A DNA stretch of 64,000 nucleotides from Chloroflexota bacterium (GCA_016861025.1 BOKO01000014.1:62001-126000), one strand, 5' to 3'; counted from the first letter of the stretch, positions 12,952-23,510 are shown. A program made the numbers and translations. The notes: a model not told the origin generated them from the sequence alone.

Positions 12952-15180
12952 ATGACCAAATCGACATTCCCAAAGTTCACACAACCTTCCACTCGCTCAC
13001 ATCGACGGCGCAACTGGCCGCTGACGCTTGGTCTTTGGATTGTGGCGGCGGTTGTAGCAATGGCTATTTTCGGACCGTGGCTGGCGCCGCAAGACCCACA
13101 AGCGCGCACTGCGGTTTTACAGCTCGACGGTCGCTGGGTCGGTCCACCGTATCCACCGCTGACGCCGGGCTTTCTGCTCGGTTCTGACCAGGCCGGCCGC
13201 GATCTTTTCAGCCGCCTGCTCTGGGCAGTGTGGCCGACGCTGCTGCTTGTGTTGATCATCGCTTCGGTGCGGCTGGTGATCGGGATCGCCGTGGGCCTGG
13301 CGGCTGGCTATGCCAGCGGAGCAATGCAGCGCATCCTTGATGGCGTGATGCGCGTGGCATTGCTCTTTCCCGTGCTTGTCGTGGCGCTGGCGGTGATTGC
13401 ATTTGTGGGCATTCAGCGCGGGCTGATCGCATTTATCCTTGGTCTTTCACTGACCGGATGGGCGGAGACGGCGCGTTATGTTGAAACGCAGACACGCGCC
13501 ATCAAGCAAGAGAATTACATCGAGAGCGCACGCAGCATTGGCGCCAACGACGCGCATCTCCTCATCTATCATGTGCTGCGTCATGTCCTGCCGCTTTCCG
13601 CCATGCTGCTGGCGTTCGAGGTAAGCAGCACGCTAATGGTGACCGCTTCGCTCGGTTTTCTGGGTTACTACATCGGCGGCGGCGCATGGATCACGGTCGA
13701 GGATTGGGTGGCGCGCCGCGCGGCCGGTCTGCCAGAGCTGGGGCAGATGCTGGCGACCTCGTTCGAGAACATCCTGCGCCCGTGGCCGATGGTCGTCACC
13801 GGCGGGCTGGTGATGATCATCGTGCTCGGCGTGACGCTGGTGGGCGATGGTCTGCGCCGCCAGCTTCAAGGTGAACTTGAACTGCGCCCTTCGCTGCTCG
13901 ACCGACTGCTGAACTGGGTGGCCGGTCAACTGGTGCAACCTGCGGCGCCTGGCTTCCATCGCCTGCCGCCGCGCTGGGTATGGGGCATGGTCGTCGTGGC
14001 GCTGATCGGCGGTGCAACGGCTGCCACCCTCTGGATCTACCGTGCACCGGCAACAGGCGGGCCGGCGCTGGTCTCACCTGGCGCACATCCGTGGGCGACG
14101 CAGCGCGGCGACGCCTACGGCACACTGACCGCCGTCGAGGCCGGACCGACGAACCCCGCCATACGCTGGCAAATAGAAGAGCCGGAAGGATTCGCCAGCG
14201 CGCCGATTGTCGGCAGCGATGGGGCTGTCTACATTGTCACCGCCGCTAACAATCTGCTGGCAATCAACGATGATGGCTCGCTGCGCTGGCGCACGAATTT
14301 GGGCTTTGCCCCGCTTGGTGCGCCGGCCATCAGCGCAAATGGCGTGCTCTATGTGACCGACACCGAGCGGGGGCTGAGCGCGATCTCCGCACAAGGCGAA
14401 CTGTTATGGCGGCTGCGCAGTGAAGGGCGGCGCATCACCTCCGGGCCCATCGTCGACAACGATGGAACCATCTATCTCAGTCGCGTCGATCGTGTGCAGG
14501 CGGTCAATCCCGACGGCAGCGAACGCTGGTTGTCGCCCCCTATCGAAGGCGTCTGGGAGGAGCCGCCGCGGCTCAGCCCGACGTATGACCTGCTCTTTCT
14601 TGGGTTGGGCGCCTTTTCCACCACAACCGGCGCGCTGGTCGATCTGCAACTGCCGATCCCGCAGGAGATGGTTTTTATGGCGCCGCGGCTGGCGGTTGGC
14701 GCCAACGGCCAACACTACTTGATGGCGGGCAACACGGCGGTCGAGTGGGCATTGGAGCAAGGTAGGGCGCAAATCAGGCGCTCGATCACGTGGGATGTTG
14801 GCGGCCTCAACATCTTCATTCCTTCGGATGCCGGCGTTTCGGCGGAAACTGCGTTGTGGCTCTTTTACGGACAGTCGTTCAACGCGGCGCGTCTTGCCTG
14901 GGTTGACGCCAACAGTCGCCTCCTGACAAACATTGCGGCTGACCTACGCAACACGCTGTTGATCGGTCTTGATCCGGTCGGCAGAGCATATCTGTGCAGC
15001 CGCATCGGACGGGCGCGCTGTCTGATGTTCGACCGCAGCGCTGGCGCTGTGGGGTGGGATAGTTCGCTGCCGGCGGGTGCAAATGTCGTCGGCGGAGCAT
15101 TGGCGGCGGGCAAACTCTACGTCGCCACGGCAGACGGCGTGCTATATGCGCTGGGAGGAATGCAAGAAAGTGCGCAGTAA
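12952..15180 (+). CDS. DppC-like ABC permease fused to a C-terminal PQQ-type beta-propeller
   Basis: 742 aa, more than twice a normal DppC (about 300). Residues 1-310 are a DppC-type permease: TM1 at 23-42, GSDQAGRDLFSRLL near 75, and the EAA loop ENYIESARSIGANDAHLLIYHVLRH. An extra membrane segment (about 342-364, RWVWGMVVVALIGGATAATLW) then leads to about 370 residues of PQQ-like blades, with repeats such as G-S-D-G-A-V-Y-I, LLAINDDGSLRWRTNLG, GVLYVTDTERGLSAIS, NDGTIYLSRVDRVQAVNPDGSERW and, at the C terminus, GKLYVATADGVLYALGG. The seventh membrane segment would place the propeller outside the cell. Translation is continuous with no frameshift, so the fusion looks genuine. Confidence 0.88.
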   Translation: MTKSTFPKFTQPSTRSHRRRNWPLTLGLWIVAAVVAMAIFGPWLAPQDPQARTAVLQLDGRWVGPPYPPLTPGFLLGSDQAGRDLFSRLLWAVWPTLLLVLIIASVRLVIGIAVGLAAGYASGAMQRILDGVMRVALLFPVLVVALAVIAFVGIQRGLIAFILGLSLTGWAETARYVETQTRAIKQENYIESARSIGANDAHLLIYHVLRHVLPLSAMLLAFEVSSTLMVTASLGFLGYYIGGGAWITVEDWVARRAAGLPELGQMLATSFENILRPWPMVVTGGLVMIIVLGVTLVGDGLRRQLQGELELRPSLLDRLLNWVAGQLVQPAAPGFHRLPPRWVWGMVVVALIGGATAATLWIYRAPATGGPALVSPGAHPWATQRGDAYGTLTAVEAGPTNPAIRWQIEEPEGFASAPIVGSDGAVYIVTAANNLLAINDDGSLRWRTNLGFAPLGAPAISANGVLYVTDTERGLSAISAQGELLWRLRSEGRRITSGPIVDNDGTIYLSRVDRVQAVNPDGSERWLSPPIEGVWEEPPRLSPTYDLLFLGLGAFSTTTGALVDLQLPIPQEMVFMAPRLAVGANGQHYLMAGNTAVEWALEQGRAQIRRSITWDVGGLNIFIPSDAGVSAETALWLFYGQSFNAARLAWVDANSRLLTNIAADLRNTLLIGLDPVGRAYLCSRIGRARCLMFDRSAGAVGWDSSLPAGANVVGGALAAGKLYVATADGVLYALGGMQESAQ

Positions 15181-15196
15181 TCATTTCATGATGACT

Positions 15197-15226
15197 TTGT
15201 CGCCAGCCGTACATTGGTTCTACAAT
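15197..15226 (+). promoter_or_regulatory. Promoter for the proline dehydrogenase gene
   Basis: TTGTCG (15197-15202), 18-nt spacer, TACAAT (15221-15226). It lies 47 nt before the start codon. Confidence 0.5.
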
Positions 15227-15272
15227 ACCAACAACGACCCGTTATGATCACTCAATCGGCTGAGGAGCTATC

Positions 15273-16316
15273 ATGGGCAAGACCAAATCTGCTGACTCGA
15301 CGCTCACATCCGCCGCATCGACGCTTGTCACGTTCGCCGTCGCCGCGGCTGCTGGCTATGTACTCTATCGCAACGGCGAAGCATGGCTGCGCTCCTGGCT
15401 GCTCTATCTCTCGCGCTCGGCGTTGATGCGCCGGATGATGACCGGCTTTCCGCCGGCGTGGGCAGTCGCCAGCCGCTTTATCGCCGGCGAGTCAGTCGAT
15501 GACGCGATTGTCGCAGCGCGCCAGCTCAACGCCAAGGGCATGGCCGTCACGCTCGATTACCTGGGCGAGAGCGTCAGTCGGGCGGATGAGGCAGTGGCAG
15601 CACGCAACCAAATTCTCTTCCTGCTTGACCGCATTCAGCAGAATCAGGTCGACGCGTATGTTTCGGTCAAACTCAGCCAGCTTGGTCTCAAGATCGACGA
15701 AAATCTGGCAATCGAAAATCTGCGCGCCATTCTCACCCGCGCCCACGAGCACAATTTGCGCGTCCGCATCGACATGGAGGAGAGCGCGCTGGTCGACACG
15801 ACGCTCGACATTTACCGTCGGCTGCGTCACGGTGAAGGCTTTGACAACGTCGGCGTTGTGATCCAGTCGTATCTCTTCCGCAGCGAGGAGGATGTGCGTC
15901 GGCTGATCGAAGAGGGCGCATGGGTGCGGCTGGTCAAAGGCGCCTACAAGGAGCCGCACACCGTCGCCTATGCCAACAAAGCCGACACCGACGCTGCGTT
16001 CGTGCGTCTGGCGCAGATGATGCTGAGCGCAGAAGCGCGTGCGCGCGGCGTCTCTCTTGGCGTCGCCACGCACGACGACGCCATGATCGAAGCCGTGCAG
16101 CGCTATGCCGCCAGTCAGGGCATCCCGCGCGACGCCTTCGAGTTTCAGTTTCTCTACGGCATCCGCCGGGAACGCCAGGAACAGCTCGTGGCGCAAGGCT
16201 ATCGCGTGCGCATCTACGTTCCCTACGGCACGGCGTGGTATCCCTACTTTATGCGTCGCCTGGCGGAGCGACCGGCGAATTTATGGTTTTTTGTGGCGAA
16301 TTTCTTCAGGGCATAA
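15273..16316 (+). CDS. Proline dehydrogenase (PRODH, FAD-dependent), monofunctional
   Basis: 347 aa; GAGGAG lies 8 nt before the ATG. TIM-barrel PRODH motifs are present: VTLDYLGESV, DAYVSVKLSQLGL, RVRIDMEESALVDTTLDIYRR, VVIQSYLFRSEEDV, VRLVKGAYKEP, GVATHDDAMI, FEFQFLYGIR and RIYVPYGTAWYPYFMRRLAERP (the conserved substrate-binding arginines). It oxidises proline to pyrroline-5-carboxylate and passes electrons to quinone. A hydrophobic stretch at about residues 13-30 precedes the barrel, so it may be membrane-anchored. No P5C dehydrogenase is present in the window. Confidence 0.93.
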   Translation: MGKTKSADSTLTSAASTLVTFAVAAAAGYVLYRNGEAWLRSWLLYLSRSALMRRMMTGFPPAWAVASRFIAGESVDDAIVAARQLNAKGMAVTLDYLGESVSRADEAVAARNQILFLLDRIQQNQVDAYVSVKLSQLGLKIDENLAIENLRAILTRAHEHNLRVRIDMEESALVDTTLDIYRRLRHGEGFDNVGVVIQSYLFRSEEDVRRLIEEGAWVRLVKGAYKEPHTVAYANKADTDAAFVRLAQMMLSAEARARGVSLGVATHDDAMIEAVQRYAASQGIPRDAFEFQFLYGIRRERQEQLVAQGYRVRIYVPYGTAWYPYFMRRLAERPANLWFFVANFFRA

Positions 16317-16474
16317 CCGGGCTGAGCAAAATCGTTTCACCCAGGATTATACATAGCACGCGCCTATAACTCCACCCGAGCGCAGTGCGCCTATCTTGCC
16401 CGTCCGCTTCAACACGCTCACCACCATCTCGCCCATCACCAAATTCATAGTGTTTTCTGGCATCCGTTAGCCAG

Positions 16475-16503
16475 TTGGCTGACGGGCGAGGGTGGGGTAT
16501 AAT
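16475..16503 (+). promoter_or_regulatory. Near-consensus sigma70 promoter upstream of the TVP38-like/yqeY cluster
   Basis: TTGGCT (16475-16480), 17-nt spacer, perfect TATAAT (16498-16503). It lies 61 nt before the ATG at 16565 and probably drives the run of closely spaced genes to 21008. Confidence 0.65.
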
Positions 16504-16564
16504 GCGCGTGTGAATTCTGTAGCCGATTCGTATACATTCAGTCTGGCGCAGAGAAGATGGGTGG

Positions 16565-17293
16565 ATGAAAGGTCAGCGATTGAATCGCCTGGGAATCGAT
16601 TTGTTGCGCAGTTGGCGCTTTGGGTTGTTTGTCGCGCTGCTATTGTCGGCAGCCGTGGTTGCCTGGCAATTCTGGCCCCTGCTGTGGACATTGGCGCAAG
16701 ACGAGGACGCACTGCGCACCTTTGTAAGCCAGTTGGGCATGTGGGGACCGGTTGCGCTGGTCTCCCTCAACGCCATCCAGATTGTGGTGGCGCCGCTCCC
16801 CGGTTATGTCATGCAGGCGGCGGCAGGCTATCTGTACGGGCCGTTCTGGGGAGGCGTATGGGGGGCGCTGGGCGTGCTGATCGGGTCAACGCTGGCGATG
16901 GCAATCGCCCGCTACTTTGGGCGTCCGATTGTCGAGCGATTGGTCGGCGAGGGACGGCTCGAACAGTGGGAGCGACTCACCTTCAGCACAAGCACGGCGG
17001 TCTGGTTCATAATCTTGTTGGCGCCCACCGGCGATCTGCCCTATTTTATGGCAGGACTTTCACACGTTTCCTTCACCAAGATCATCCTGTTGACGCTGGT
17101 GATACGGGTTCCCTCGACGATGGTGGTGGCGGCGGCGGGGGCGGGCGTCTGGCTGTTCTCCGGCTGGCAGCTGGTTTTGATTCTGGCTGGGCTGGGCATT
17201 GGCTTGATGGTCTTCATGCGTTATCAAGATCGGTTGCAGTTGCTGATCGATCGACGCGTGCAGGCGCAGCTATCGAAGGAGGAATCGGCATGA
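16565..17293 (+). CDS. TVP38/TMEM64 (SNARE-associated, DedA-superfamily) membrane protein
   Basis: 242 aa with about six hydrophobic segments. It contains the family core: VAPLPGYVMQAAAGYLYGPFWGGVWGALGVLIGSTLAMAIARYFGRP (about residues 77-122), including the G-x-x-x-G and ARYFGR elements, and a second hairpin at LLAPTGDLPYFMAGLSHVSF. Relatives are proposed lipid scramblases or transporters of undecaprenyl phosphate or small metabolites, and no activity can be assigned here. Its stop overlaps the yqeY start by 4 nt (ATGA). Confidence 0.85.
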   Translation: MKGQRLNRLGIDLLRSWRFGLFVALLLSAAVVAWQFWPLLWTLAQDEDALRTFVSQLGMWGPVALVSLNAIQIVVAPLPGYVMQAAAGYLYGPFWGGVWGALGVLIGSTLAMAIARYFGRPIVERLVGEGRLEQWERLTFSTSTAVWFIILLAPTGDLPYFMAGLSHVSFTKIILLTLVIRVPSTMVVAAAGAGVWLFSGWQLVLILAGLGIGLMVFMRYQDRLQLLIDRRVQAQLSKEESA

Positions 17294-17757
17294 GTGAACA
17301 GAACTTGACGCTGGCGGAGCGCGTCGACGCCGACCTGAAGCAGGCGATGCGCGACCGCAACGAGACTGCCAAGCTCACGCTGCGCGCACTCAAGACAGCC
17401 TTCACACAGGCGCGCGCCAGCGGCGACGCTGCGCATCAACTGAGCGACGACGAGATGCTGGACATCGTGCGCCGCGAAGCGAAGCGACGTCGCGACGCCG
17501 CCGATGAGTACACACGACTTGGTTCACCGGAACGTGCGCAAGCAGAGATGGCGGAATATCAAATTCTGCAAAGATATTTGCCGAAACAGCTCTCCGATGA
17601 CGAAATTGAAGAAATCGCACGCGCCGTCATCGCAGAAGCAGGCGCAACCTCGGCCAAGCAGATGGGACAGGTAATGCCGGCGGTGTTGGCGCGAACCGGC
17701 GCGCTGGCGGATGGCAAGCGCGTCAACCAGATCGTGCGTCGTCTTCTTGCCCAATAA
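17290..17757 (+). CDS. yqeY: GatB/YqeY domain protein
   Basis: 155 aa, the typical YqeY length. Family features: LTLRALKTAFTQA, DEMLDIVRREAKRRRDAADEY, LQRYLPKQLSDDEI and a C-terminal GALADGKRVNQIVRRLL. The domain is also found at the C terminus of the GatB subunit of tRNA amidotransferase and probably binds tRNA; stand-alone function is not established. The start overlaps the upstream stop, GGAGG lies 7 nt before it, and the next gene begins 4 nt downstream. Confidence 0.9.
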   Translation: MSEQNLTLAERVDADLKQAMRDRNETAKLTLRALKTAFTQARASGDAAHQLSDDEMLDIVRREAKRRRDAADEYTRLGSPERAQAEMAEYQILQRYLPKQLSDDEIEEIARAVIAEAGATSAKQMGQVMPAVLARTGALADGKRVNQIVRRLLAQ

Positions 17758-17761
17758 CCTC

Positions 17762-19999
17762 ATGCCAGAGTCGCTCCAGCGCGCCTGGGCGACGGTGAGT
17801 CGAAAGATTCATCTCGACAGGCTACGCCAATCGTTTGTGCCTTTTTTGATGCTCATCTCGTTGGGCATCGTCTTGATCGCGCTGCTGGCCTGGCAGCTCC
17901 CCTATGGCAGCCGACTCCTGTTGCAGCCCGACCAGATCGCGCCATTTACAGTTGTCGCCCCGCAACAGATCACCTTCGAGAGCCAGGTGTTGACCGATCG
18001 CGCGCGCGAACGTGCGGCGGCGCAGGTTGCCGAACAGTACGACTTTGAAGAAGCAACGGTTCGACAACAACAGGTTGCCGTTGCACGCGAAGTAATGGCG
18101 CAAATCGGCGAGATACGCCAACACGCCGATGACACAATCGCGCAACGCACCAATGATCTGATGGCGATCGAAGCGCTAGAGCTTGACGCCGAGACAGCCG
18201 TTCAGATTCTTTCGCTGACCGACGAGCAGTGGGCGCAGGTGGCGCGTGAAGTTCCGATTGCGCTCGATCGCGCCATGCGCACAGAGATTCGCGAATCAAC
18301 GATCAATCAGGCTCGGCGCACGGTTCCTGGGTTTATCAGCAGCTTCTTGGATGACGCGTCGAGCGATGTAACGATTCAACTTGTCAGAAACCTGATTCGT
18401 CCCAACAGCTTTCCCAACCCCGAACGCACTGAGGCGCTGCGCAATGAAGCACGCGCGAACGTTTCCCCGGTCTATGTGACGCTGATCGAAGGCGAAACTG
18501 TCATTCGCAGCGGCGACCGGGCGACGGCCGAACAGGCTGAAAAGCTGGCTATATTGAGCCGATTGCAATCCGAATGGGATTTCTGGACGCTGGCGCGCAG
18601 CACTGTGTTTGTATTGCTCGTGCTGTCGATCACGATTGCGGCGCTGGCGCGTGTGCAGCGCGCGTTGCTATCCAGCCCGCGTGAACTGGCGTTGCTGTTG
18701 ATTCTGACGGTGATCTGGCTGTTGGCAGCCAAAGCTATGATAGTCAATCATCCCTGGTTGCCGTTCCTCTTGCCAATGGCGGCGTATGGGATTCTTGTCT
18801 CCGTCTTTTGCAAGGTGCGGGTGGCGCAGATCTTGATCACAATGTTTGCGCTTGTCCTGCTCTATATGCTGCCTACCAACGCAGCGATGGTCATCTATCA
18901 CACGCTAGGCTCGATGGCGGCAATCTTGATTGTGGGACGCGCCGAACGACTGAATTCGTTTCTATGGGCAGGACTGGCGGTGGCGGGCATCAATCTTGCC
19001 GTTATGGTTGCGATGTTTGCTCCTTTCAGGAATTATAGCTCGACAATGATAGTGGAGATGTTGCTGGTCATCGCCATCGACGGCGCGTTGACAGCGGCGA
19101 TCTCGCTGGTCGGCTACTTTGTGCTTGGCAATTTGTTTGGCATTACCACGCCATTGCAATTGACCGAGTTGAGCCGTCCAACCCATCCGTTGCTGCGCCA
19201 GGTGTTGCTCAAAGCTTCGGGCACCTATCATCACACAATCCTGGTCAGCAACCTGGCTGAGCGTGCAGCCGCGGCAATAGGCGCCGATGCCCTGCTGGTG
19301 CGCGTCGGCGCCTATTATCACGACATCGGCAAGACAGTGCGCCCCTACTTTTTTGCCGAAAACATCATGGATGGCTCGTCGCCACACGAAAAGCTCGATC
19401 CGCTGACCAGCGCACAGATTATCATCAGCCATGTCAAAGATGGCCTCGACCTGGCGCGGAAGTACAACCTGCCCGACCGTATTCAAGATTTTATTCGCGA
19501 GCATCATGGCCGCTCGCTGGTGAAATATTTCTACTTGATGGCGCAGCGTCAGAACGAAGACGACGCGCCGATCTCAGAAGAAGATTTTCGCTATCCCGGC
19601 CCCAATCCGCGTTCGCGTGAGACGGCGATTCTGATGCTTGCAGACACTTGTGAAGCCGCCGTGCGCGCCATGCGTCCAGCGTCGCGTGAGGAACTGGAAC
19701 TGCTGGTCAACCGTCTGATCGATGAGCGCGTCGCCAATGGTGAGTTGGACGAATCGGATTTAACGTTTAAGGAACTACAGATTGTCAAGGATATCTTCTT
19801 ACAGGTGTTGCAGGGCGTCCATCACCCGCGCATCAAATATCCCGACAATGCATCTGCGGCGTCGTCAGAAGAGCCGCGGCCCCATCTCGAGAATGGCGCC
19901 GACGCCAACAGACCATCACCACCCAAACACCGCGAGATCGGCGGCGTGGAAAAATCAGCGGCGCCTGTCATTGAACATACGGCTGCAATGGATGGGTGA
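17762..19999 (+). CDS. 7TM-HD membrane phosphohydrolase (PgpH-like, probable c-di-AMP phosphodiesterase)
   Basis: 745 aa, starting 4 nt after yqeY. Order: TM at about residues 21-43; an extracellular 7TMR-HDED-type region up to about 270 with TVVAPQQITFESQVLTDRARE; seven membrane segments at about 275-470; cytoplasmic HD domain at about 480-690. HD metal ligands: TYHHT, YYHDIGK (H520-D521), IIISHV and EHHGRS. In Firmicutes, PgpH cleaves c-di-AMP. The 7TM-HD, ybeY, dgkA order here is the same as in Firmicutes, which supports orthology; the nucleotide specificity is inferred. Confidence 0.9.
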   Translation: MPESLQRAWATVSRKIHLDRLRQSFVPFLMLISLGIVLIALLAWQLPYGSRLLLQPDQIAPFTVVAPQQITFESQVLTDRARERAAAQVAEQYDFEEATVRQQQVAVAREVMAQIGEIRQHADDTIAQRTNDLMAIEALELDAETAVQILSLTDEQWAQVAREVPIALDRAMRTEIRESTINQARRTVPGFISSFLDDASSDVTIQLVRNLIRPNSFPNPERTEALRNEARANVSPVYVTLIEGETVIRSGDRATAEQAEKLAILSRLQSEWDFWTLARSTVFVLLVLSITIAALARVQRALLSSPRELALLLILTVIWLLAAKAMIVNHPWLPFLLPMAAYGILVSVFCKVRVAQILITMFALVLLYMLPTNAAMVIYHTLGSMAAILIVGRAERLNSFLWAGLAVAGINLAVMVAMFAPFRNYSSTMIVEMLLVIAIDGALTAAISLVGYFVLGNLFGITTPLQLTELSRPTHPLLRQVLLKASGTYHHTILVSNLAERAAAAIGADALLVRVGAYYHDIGKTVRPYFFAENIMDGSSPHEKLDPLTSAQIIISHVKDGLDLARKYNLPDRIQDFIREHHGRSLVKYFYLMAQRQNEDDAPISEEDFRYPGPNPRSRETAILMLADTCEAAVRAMRPASREELELLVNRLIDERVANGELDESDLTFKELQIVKDIFLQVLQGVHHPRIKYPDNASAASSEEPRPHLENGADANRPSPPKHREIGGVEKSAAPVIEHTAAMDG

Positions 20000-20002
20000 A
20001 AG

Positions 20003-20536
20003 ATGGACGAATTGAACCGACGTACATATAAAATCAACATCGAGATCGATGAGGAGATCGACGAAACCATCGACGAAGCCGCCATCCGATCCGCCGTTGT
20101 CGCCACGCTGCGCAAGGTCGATGTTGCAGAAGCAGCGATGACAGTTGCGCTCACCACCGACGACTACGTCCGCTCCCTGAACGCCCACTATCGAGGAATC
20201 GACGCCCCCACCGATGTGTTAAGTTTTGCAGCGCGTGACAATATTGTTGACGCGCCTGCGCTGGCTGTCGCTGAGGAGGCAGCCTCTGAAATCAAACATT
20301 TCCTGGGCGACCTGGTCATCGCCTATCCCTATGCTGCGCGTCAAGCCGCTTATTACAACAACAGCGTGACCGCCGAGTTGCAACTGTTGGCTGTTCATGG
20401 CACATTGCATTTATTGGGTTATGACCACGACGATGAGAGTTCAGAGGATGTCATGTGGTCGTTGCAAGAAGAAGTGCTAGCTCAGTTCGGGCATGACGCG
20501 CTGGCGCGGCGCACCTACGCGCAAACGCCTGAATGA
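20003..20536 (+). CDS. ybeY: YbeY endoribonuclease (16S rRNA 3'-end maturation, ribosome quality control)
   Basis: 177 aa. It carries the zinc-binding family signature HGTLHLLGYDHDD (about residues 132-144) and the conserved N-terminal half of the fold, LNAHYRGIDAPTDVLSF, then LGDLVIAYPYAARQA. It begins 3 nt after the HD phosphohydrolase stop. A short acidic stretch (IEIDEEIDETIDEA) at the N terminus is longer than usual. Confidence 0.94.
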   Translation: MDELNRRTYKINIEIDEEIDETIDEAAIRSAVVATLRKVDVAEAAMTVALTTDDYVRSLNAHYRGIDAPTDVLSFAARDNIVDAPALAVAEEAASEIKHFLGDLVIAYPYAARQAAYYNNSVTAELQLLAVHGTLHLLGYDHDDESSEDVMWSLQEEVLAQFGHDALARRTYAQTPE

Positions 20537-20573
20537 GCATTGATCCGCAGTTGCGAAAGGAAGTTTGAGGCTG

Positions 20574-21008
20574 ATGATTGTTCATTCTACTCGTCCCACA
20601 CATAGCGTCCCCCCGCATAGCGCCCTGAACGGTCGAGACCGCGGCTTCTGGGGCGGGCGGTGGTTCAGCTTCAACGCCGCCATCAACGGAACATTGCACA
20701 CCATCCGCACACAGCCAAACGCGCGCATTGAGTTGACGGCATTGGTTGTCGTGGTGCTCGCCGGTCTGTACTTCCGGGTGTCGCCGCTTGAGTGGGCGCT
20801 GTTGGGACTTACGATTTTTGTTGTGCTGGCGTTAGAATGCGTCAACACTGCGATCGAAGCCGTCGTCGATCTGGTCTCACCCAACTATCATCCACTGGCT
20901 GGCGTCGCCAAAGACGCCGCAGCGGGGGGAATGGTCTTTGCAGTGATTGCCAGCCTGTGCGTCGCCGCCGCAATTTTTGGCCCCAGGCTGGTGGAGTTAT
21001 TTACGTGA
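20574..21008 (+). CDS. dgkA: Diacylglycerol / undecaprenol kinase (DgkA family)
   Basis: 144 aa with three membrane helices. The family signature is LECVNTAIEAVVDLVSPNYHPLAGVAKDAAAGG (E-x-x-NTAIE-x-x-VD); the N-terminal FSFNAAINGTLHTIRTQPNARIEL matches the amphipathic surface helix. It phosphorylates lipid alcohol head groups with ATP. The N terminus extends about 25 residues beyond the minimal domain. Start: ATG at 20574 with GGAAG 10 nt upstream; a TTG 9 nt earlier is an alternative. It ends the yqeY cluster. Confidence 0.9.
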   Translation: MIVHSTRPTHSVPPHSALNGRDRGFWGGRWFSFNAAINGTLHTIRTQPNARIELTALVVVVLAGLYFRVSPLEWALLGLTIFVVLALECVNTAIEAVVDLVSPNYHPLAGVAKDAAAGGMVFAVIASLCVAAAIFGPRLVELFT

Positions 21009-21121
21009 GCGCTGTTTGCACCGCGTCTCATACGTTGTGCAATTACTGCATCTGCTTGATCCATAACGGCGTCCCCCAGGCAGGCTGAATCTTCCTGGAA
21101 GACGCCGCTACATACGTTCCG

Positions 21122-22495
<1,374 letters not shown>

Positions 22496-23368
22496 ATGAG
22501 TGGCTCCAAGCAAATCGAAAAGCGCCTCTTCGGGCGCACCGGTCACATGAGCACGGTGACGCTATTCGGCGCAGCTGCACTCGGTTCTGTTTCGCAGGCT
22601 GAAGCCGACCGCACGCTCGACCTGCTGCTCGAATATGGCGTCAATCACATCGACACCGCCGCCTCCTATGGCGACGCCGAGCTGCGCATCGGACCGTGGA
22701 TGGCGCGGCATCGCAAGGATTTTTTTCTGGCGACCAAAACCGGCCAGCGCACCTACGCCGCCGCACGCGAGGAAATTCACCGTTCGCTCGACCGGCTGCG
22801 CGTCGATTCGGTCGATTTGATCCAGTTGCACGCGCTCGTGCATCCAGACGAGTGGGACACGGCAATGGGACCTGGCGGTGCGCTCGAAGCGTGCATCGAG
22901 GCGCGAGAGCAGGGGCTTGTGCGCTTCATCGGCGTCACCGGGCATGGACGCACAATCGCCGCCATGCACCGGCGCAGCCTGGAACGCTTTGATTTTGACT
23001 CTGTGTTGCTGCCCTACTCCTACACTGTTATGCAGGATGAAGTGTACGAACACGATTTCGAGTTATTGTTCAAGATGTGCCAGGAGCGCAATGTCGCCGT
23101 CCAGACGATTAAGACAATCACACGAGGCCCGTGGGCGACGACGGAACGCACACGCTCAACCTGGTATCAGCCGCTGGAAGCGCAAAGCGACATCGATCTT
23201 GCTGTACATTGGGCGATGGGGCGTCCCGGCATTTTTCTCAACACCGTCGGCGATATCCATCTCCTGCCGCGCGTGCTCGACGCCGCTGCCCGCTACGAGC
23301 GGCGTCCAACCGACGAAGAGATGAAGGCGCTCGTACAGACGGAGCGCATGACCTCATTGTTTGTTTAG
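22496..23368 (+). CDS. Aldo/keto reductase
   Basis: 290 aa. The catalytic tetrad can be read in order: HIDTAASYGD (Asp and Tyr), FLATKTG (Lys), LIQLHAL (His). The (beta/alpha)8 barrel continues with RFIGVTGHG and NVAVQTIKTI. Family members reduce carbonyls with NADPH; the substrate is unknown. CAGGAGAG lies 6 nt before the ATG. A strong terminator follows, so the gene is probably monocistronic. Confidence 0.9.
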   Translation: MSGSKQIEKRLFGRTGHMSTVTLFGAAALGSVSQAEADRTLDLLLEYGVNHIDTAASYGDAELRIGPWMARHRKDFFLATKTGQRTYAAAREEIHRSLDRLRVDSVDLIQLHALVHPDEWDTAMGPGGALEACIEAREQGLVRFIGVTGHGRTIAAMHRRSLERFDFDSVLLPYSYTVMQDEVYEHDFELLFKMCQERNVAVQTIKTITRGPWATTERTRSTWYQPLEAQSDIDLAVHWAMGRPGIFLNTVGDIHLLPRVLDAAARYERRPTDEEMKALVQTERMTSLFV

Positions 23369-23411
23369 TCCGAAACGACGAGGGATGGGGTCGCCCCTAT
23401 CGGAATCAGAA

Positions 23412-23452
23412 AAACAGGGGTGAGCGACTTGCTGAGTCGCTCACCCCTGTTT
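23412..23452. terminator. Perfect 18-bp hairpin terminator
   Basis: 23412-23429 is the exact complement of 23435-23452, with a 5-nt loop. The stem starts with A-rich and ends with TTT, so it can end transcripts from both the aldo-keto reductase gene (plus) and the universal stress protein gene (minus). Confidence 0.85.
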
Positions 23453-23510
23453 CCTGGTTAGGTCAAGTTGGAGTGTGTTGCGTGCGTTGGCTGTGCGCGA
23501 CGCTAACACG

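Noticed and set aside
16492..17757. Single long frame that would fuse an Arg/Gly-rich stretch to YqeY
   Set aside because: The first 265 codons are an out-of-frame reading of the TVP38-like gene. YqeY has its own start at 17290.
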